DNA of 7,496 bases from Polaromonas sp. (GTDB taxonomy: Bacteria > Pseudomonadota > Gammaproteobacteria > Burkholderiales > Burkholderiaceae_C). This document shows, piece after piece, positions 6,067 to 7,496 of the stretch; positions within the stretch are counted from its first letter, which is position 1; every line of letters begins with the position of its first letter. The notes under the pieces were generated by a model. That model worked only from the letters and a program-made list of their open reading frames with translations, made no database searches and was not told the origin of the DNA. Location of the stretch: NCBI GenBank assembly GCA_025362825.1, contig JANYFF010000143.1:1-7496 (forward strand), given 5' to 3'. A program made the position numbers and the translations under genes.

Positions 6067-6356
6067 GATGAATCCTTCAAAAGTTCAAAGTCAAAATTCA
6101 ATAAACGCCTGGATTAAAAGACCTCGGGGACATCCTGAAATCATCCGGCACGTGAACACACTTTATGAACAAGCACTGCACGGCCTTGTGCGATGCGGCA
6201 TGGCTTACCTGTAGGACAAAAGAGGGTGTGGCTCTGCAACGCCTGTCGGCTGCCGCTTACAGCGGAACGGCCAGTTTCGGCCTGCTGGCAGCAGGCTTCG
6301 GCGACATGATGAAAGCCCTAACGACACATTGATCCCACTTAAACCGAAGGCCCGCC
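6067..6356. other. Divergent intergenic region between the ElaB-like gene and the small acidic ORF
   Basis: This 290-base stretch holds the leader and probable promoter of the ElaB-like gene. Four TCAA motifs (from 6077, 6085, 6091 and 6098) give a repetitive TTTTGAA-type leader on the minus strand. Two small hairpins lie nearer the acidic ORF. A 55-codon ATG reading (6165-6332, plus) has no ribosome binding site and no recognisable features, so it is not called. Confidence 0.5.
6253..6296. repeat. Two adjacent short hairpins
   Basis: CCGCT-TAC-AGCGG (6253-6265) and GCCTGCT-GGC-AGCAGGC (6280-6296) are perfect inverted repeats with three-base loops, 14 bases apart. Neither has a T-tract, so they are not standard intrinsic terminators. 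They lie 60-100 bases upstream of the acidic ORF and could belong to its leader RNA. Confidence 0.5.
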
Positions 6357-6491
6357 ATGTCCAAAATACCCAAAACGCTGCCGGAAGACGACCCTGAAGA
6401 CGAGTCTGGCCTTGATTTGCCGGTCAACCCGGACGACGGTGGCGGCCTGATTCCGGATGATGATGACCGGGTTGTGAACGTACCGTCCTGA
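6357..6491 (+). CDS. Small acidic proline-rich hypothetical protein (44 aa)
   Basis: I do not recognise a named family. The reading encodes 44 residues starting MSKIPKTLPEDDPEDE and ending RVVNVPS, with 13 Asp/Glu, 7 Pro and only 3 Lys/Arg. It is strongly acidic and probably unstructured, with no membrane segment or signal peptide. Translation is supported by GAAGG six bases before the ATG and by the strongly biased, protein-like composition. The stop at 6489-6491 lies 39 bases before the convergent acetyltransferase stop. The repeated PDD/DDD pattern suggests a small soluble or binding protein, but no function can be assigned. The opposite strand is also open here, so a chance ORF is possible, though less likely. 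Confidence 0.6.
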   Translation: MSKIPKTLPEDDPEDESGLDLPVNPDDGGGLIPDDDDRVVNVPS

Positions 6492-6506
6492 GCCTCGCGC
6501 TGGACG

Positions 6507-6524
6507 GCCCTTAACACCCAGGGC
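6507..6524. terminator. Weak hairpin between convergent genes
   Basis: GCCCT (6507-6511) and AGGGC (6520-6524) flank an eight-base loop in the 39-base gap between the stops of the acidic ORF and the acetyltransferase. The location suits a shared terminator, but the stem is short and there is no T-tract. Confidence 0.25.
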
Positions 6525-6530
6525 GCAGCT

Positions 6531-7052
6531 TCAGTCAACCGTGCGCTTGAGGCGCATTTCTTCCAGCCGGGTCGCGCCAAAGGCGGTTGTCTTGAGCGAT
6601 GGCATTTCGCGCTTGAAGCCCGCCGAATGCTCAAAAAAGCGCAGGGCGCGCTCGTTGTGCAGCAGCACCCAAAGCGTGACCTGCGTGCAACCTTCTTCTT
6701 TCAGGCCTTCGCGTGCGCCGTCCCATAGCGCCACACCGGCACCCTGACCCCAGTGGGCAGGCAAAACATACAACGCCCAGATTTCGCCAACGCTGGATTT
6801 GGTACCTGCATCACGCGAGCGGTCGAAACCGACAAAACCAACAACCTTGTCGTTGTCTGTGGCAACGAGCAGTTGCGGCTCGCTGTATTCAATCGCCTCA
6901 CGCCAATAGGCCTGGCGCTTGTCGACGGTCATGGACTTGAGGTAGTCATCCGGCATCAGGTCTTTGTAGGTGGCCTGCCAGGTGGCAACATGGATCTCGG
7001 CAATGGCTTTGGCATCACGGGCCGATGCGGGACGAACTGCGTAGCTGGACAT
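6531..7052 (-). CDS. GNAT-family N-acetyltransferase
   Basis: A 173-residue cytoplasmic protein of the usual GNAT length. The N-terminal part reads YAVRPASARDAKAIAEIHVATW, a typical beta1-alpha1 with the IHVATWQATY pattern of one large GNAT branch. Beta4 and motif A follow as GEIWALYVLPAHWGQGAGVALW, the acetyl-CoA pyrophosphate loop, here WGQGAG with Trp where many members have Arg or Gln. Motif B is VTLWVLLHNERALRFFEHSAGF, with the asparagine and the FFEHSAGF helix typical of the family. It would transfer an acetyl group from acetyl-CoA to an amine, but the sequence gives no acceptor. The ATG at 7052 is preferred over a GTG at 7076: conserved sequence starts right after it, although both have poor ribosome binding sites. 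It is divergent from the ferredoxin gene across 158 bases. Confidence 0.93.
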   Translation of the reverse strand: MSSYAVRPASARDAKAIAEIHVATWQATYKDLMPDDYLKSMTVDKRQAYWREAIEYSEPQLLVATDNDKVVGFVGFDRSRDAGTKSSVGEIWALYVLPAHWGQGAGVALWDGAREGLKEEGCTQVTLWVLLHNERALRFFEHSAGFKREMPSLKTTAFGATRLEEMRLKRTVD

Positions 7053-7182
7053 TAAAAATCGCTTCTGTTGAATCACCGCAATTGCAGTGAAGAATATTCA
7101 GGGGGACCAGAATTGTCGCGCAAAACCAGAAGTTCACACTCTGGCCTGACCGGCGGCGTCAAACCACAAGGGCATAGGGCCG

Positions 7183-7204
7183 GCGAATCAATGTTTTAAT
7201 TCGC
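7183..7204 (+). promoter_or_regulatory. Inverted repeat in the ferredoxin leader
   Basis: GCGAAT (7183-7188) and ATTCGC (7199-7204) pair perfectly around a ten-base A/T-rich loop and end six bases before the ferredoxin ATG, where a Shine-Dalgarno would normally be. No Shine-Dalgarno match is visible. It may be a regulator site or an RNA hairpin at the start of translation. Confidence 0.35.
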
Positions 7205-7210
7205 GCTGTC

Positions 7211-7496
7211 ATGTCCACTACAACCGTTTACAAAGCCTGTATAGATCCCAATGGCGCATCGTTTGAAGCGCCGTCAGACCTGCCGCTGCTGCTAGCAGCC
7301 GAGCAGTCAGGCGTGCCAGGTTTGCAGTTCGCCAGCTCGTGCCGCAACGGCACCTGCCGCACCTGCATCTGCCGGCTGATCAGCGGCCAGGTAAGCTACC
7401 GCATCGAATGGCCCGGCCTGAGCTTTGACGAGAAAAAAGAGGGCTACATACTGCCTTGTGTGGCGTATCCAGCCTCGGATGTGGTGATTCAGTCGC
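7211..7496 (+). CDS. Plant-type [2Fe-2S] ferredoxin, cut by the right edge
   Basis: The first 95 residues are visible and the stop lies beyond the window. The signature FASSCRNGTCRTCICRL gives Cys44, Cys49 and Cys52 in CX4CX2C spacing, and LPCVAYPASDVVI gives the fourth ligand Cys83, so the whole cluster-binding set of a plant-type [2Fe-2S] ferredoxin is present. An extra Cys54 follows the third ligand. These proteins carry single electrons to oxygenases or other redox partners; no reductase or partner gene lies in the window. With DVVIQS reached at residue 95 the domain is nearly complete, so the gene is probably a stand-alone ferredoxin of about 100 residues, although a C-terminal fusion cannot be excluded. 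The ATG at 7211 has no clear ribosome binding site. It is not co-transcribed with the divergent acetyltransferase. Confidence 0.9.
   Translation, partial: MSTTTVYKACIDPNGASFEAPSDLPLLLAAEQSGVPGLQFASSCRNGTCRTCICRLISGQVSYRIEWPGLSFDEKKEGYILPCVAYPASDVVIQS

Noticed and set aside
6165..6332. Plus-strand 55-codon ATG reading
   Set aside because: No ribosome binding site, no recognisable motif, and it crosses two hairpins; a chance ORF is more likely.
6257..6634. Minus-strand 125-codon reading
   Set aside because: Overlaps the acetyltransferase C-terminus in another frame and runs antisense to the better-supported acidic ORF; Ser/Arg-rich shadow composition.

Overview
The window (about 7.5 kb) looks like chromosomal DNA from a betaproteobacterium of the order Burkholderiales, most likely a Comamonadaceae-type organism such as Polaromonas or Rhodoferax. 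That is an inference from three things: moderately high GC, an orphan Bug/TctC-type periplasmic binding protein (a family greatly expanded in this order), and the mix of neighbouring genes. No RNA genes, insertion sequences, CRISPR arrays or phage genes were seen.

Left part (1-4346, all on the minus strand, read right to left). A GntR/FCD regulator (4346-3609) is followed by a beta-decarboxylating dehydrogenase of the isocitrate/isopropylmalate/tartrate family (3535-2462), a type II haloacid dehalogenase-like HAD protein (2445-1726) and a Bug-family solute-binding protein (1650-688). Gaps are 73, 16 and 75 bases, so this is probably one operon. It looks like a small uptake-and-catabolism cassette for an organic acid: periplasmic capture, hydrolytic or dehalogenating conversion, then NAD-dependent oxidation and decarboxylation. 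After a further 202-base gap with a short tandem duplication comes the N-terminal part of an SCP2/thiolase-like protein (485 to beyond the left edge). It has its own strong ribosome binding site and may be a separate unit.

Middle part (4392-6066). A short regulatory gap upstream of the GntR gene carries a dyad. Next are a DUF808 (YedI-like) inner-membrane protein (5565-4627) and a small ElaB/YqjD/DUF883-like tail-anchored protein (6066-5671), both on the minus strand. A strong intrinsic terminator separates the two.

Right part (6067-7496). A very small acidic, proline-rich protein (6357-6491, plus) is divergent from the ElaB-like gene and convergent with a GNAT acetyltransferase (7052-6531, minus). 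Divergent from the acetyltransferase, and cut by the right edge, is a plant-type [2Fe-2S] ferredoxin (7211 onward, plus).

The most interesting elements are the regulator/dehydrogenase/HAD/Bug cassette, whose two enzymes both show altered active-site residues and so may act on an unassigned substrate, and the small acidic ORF. Nothing here clearly forms a wholly new defence or mobile system.
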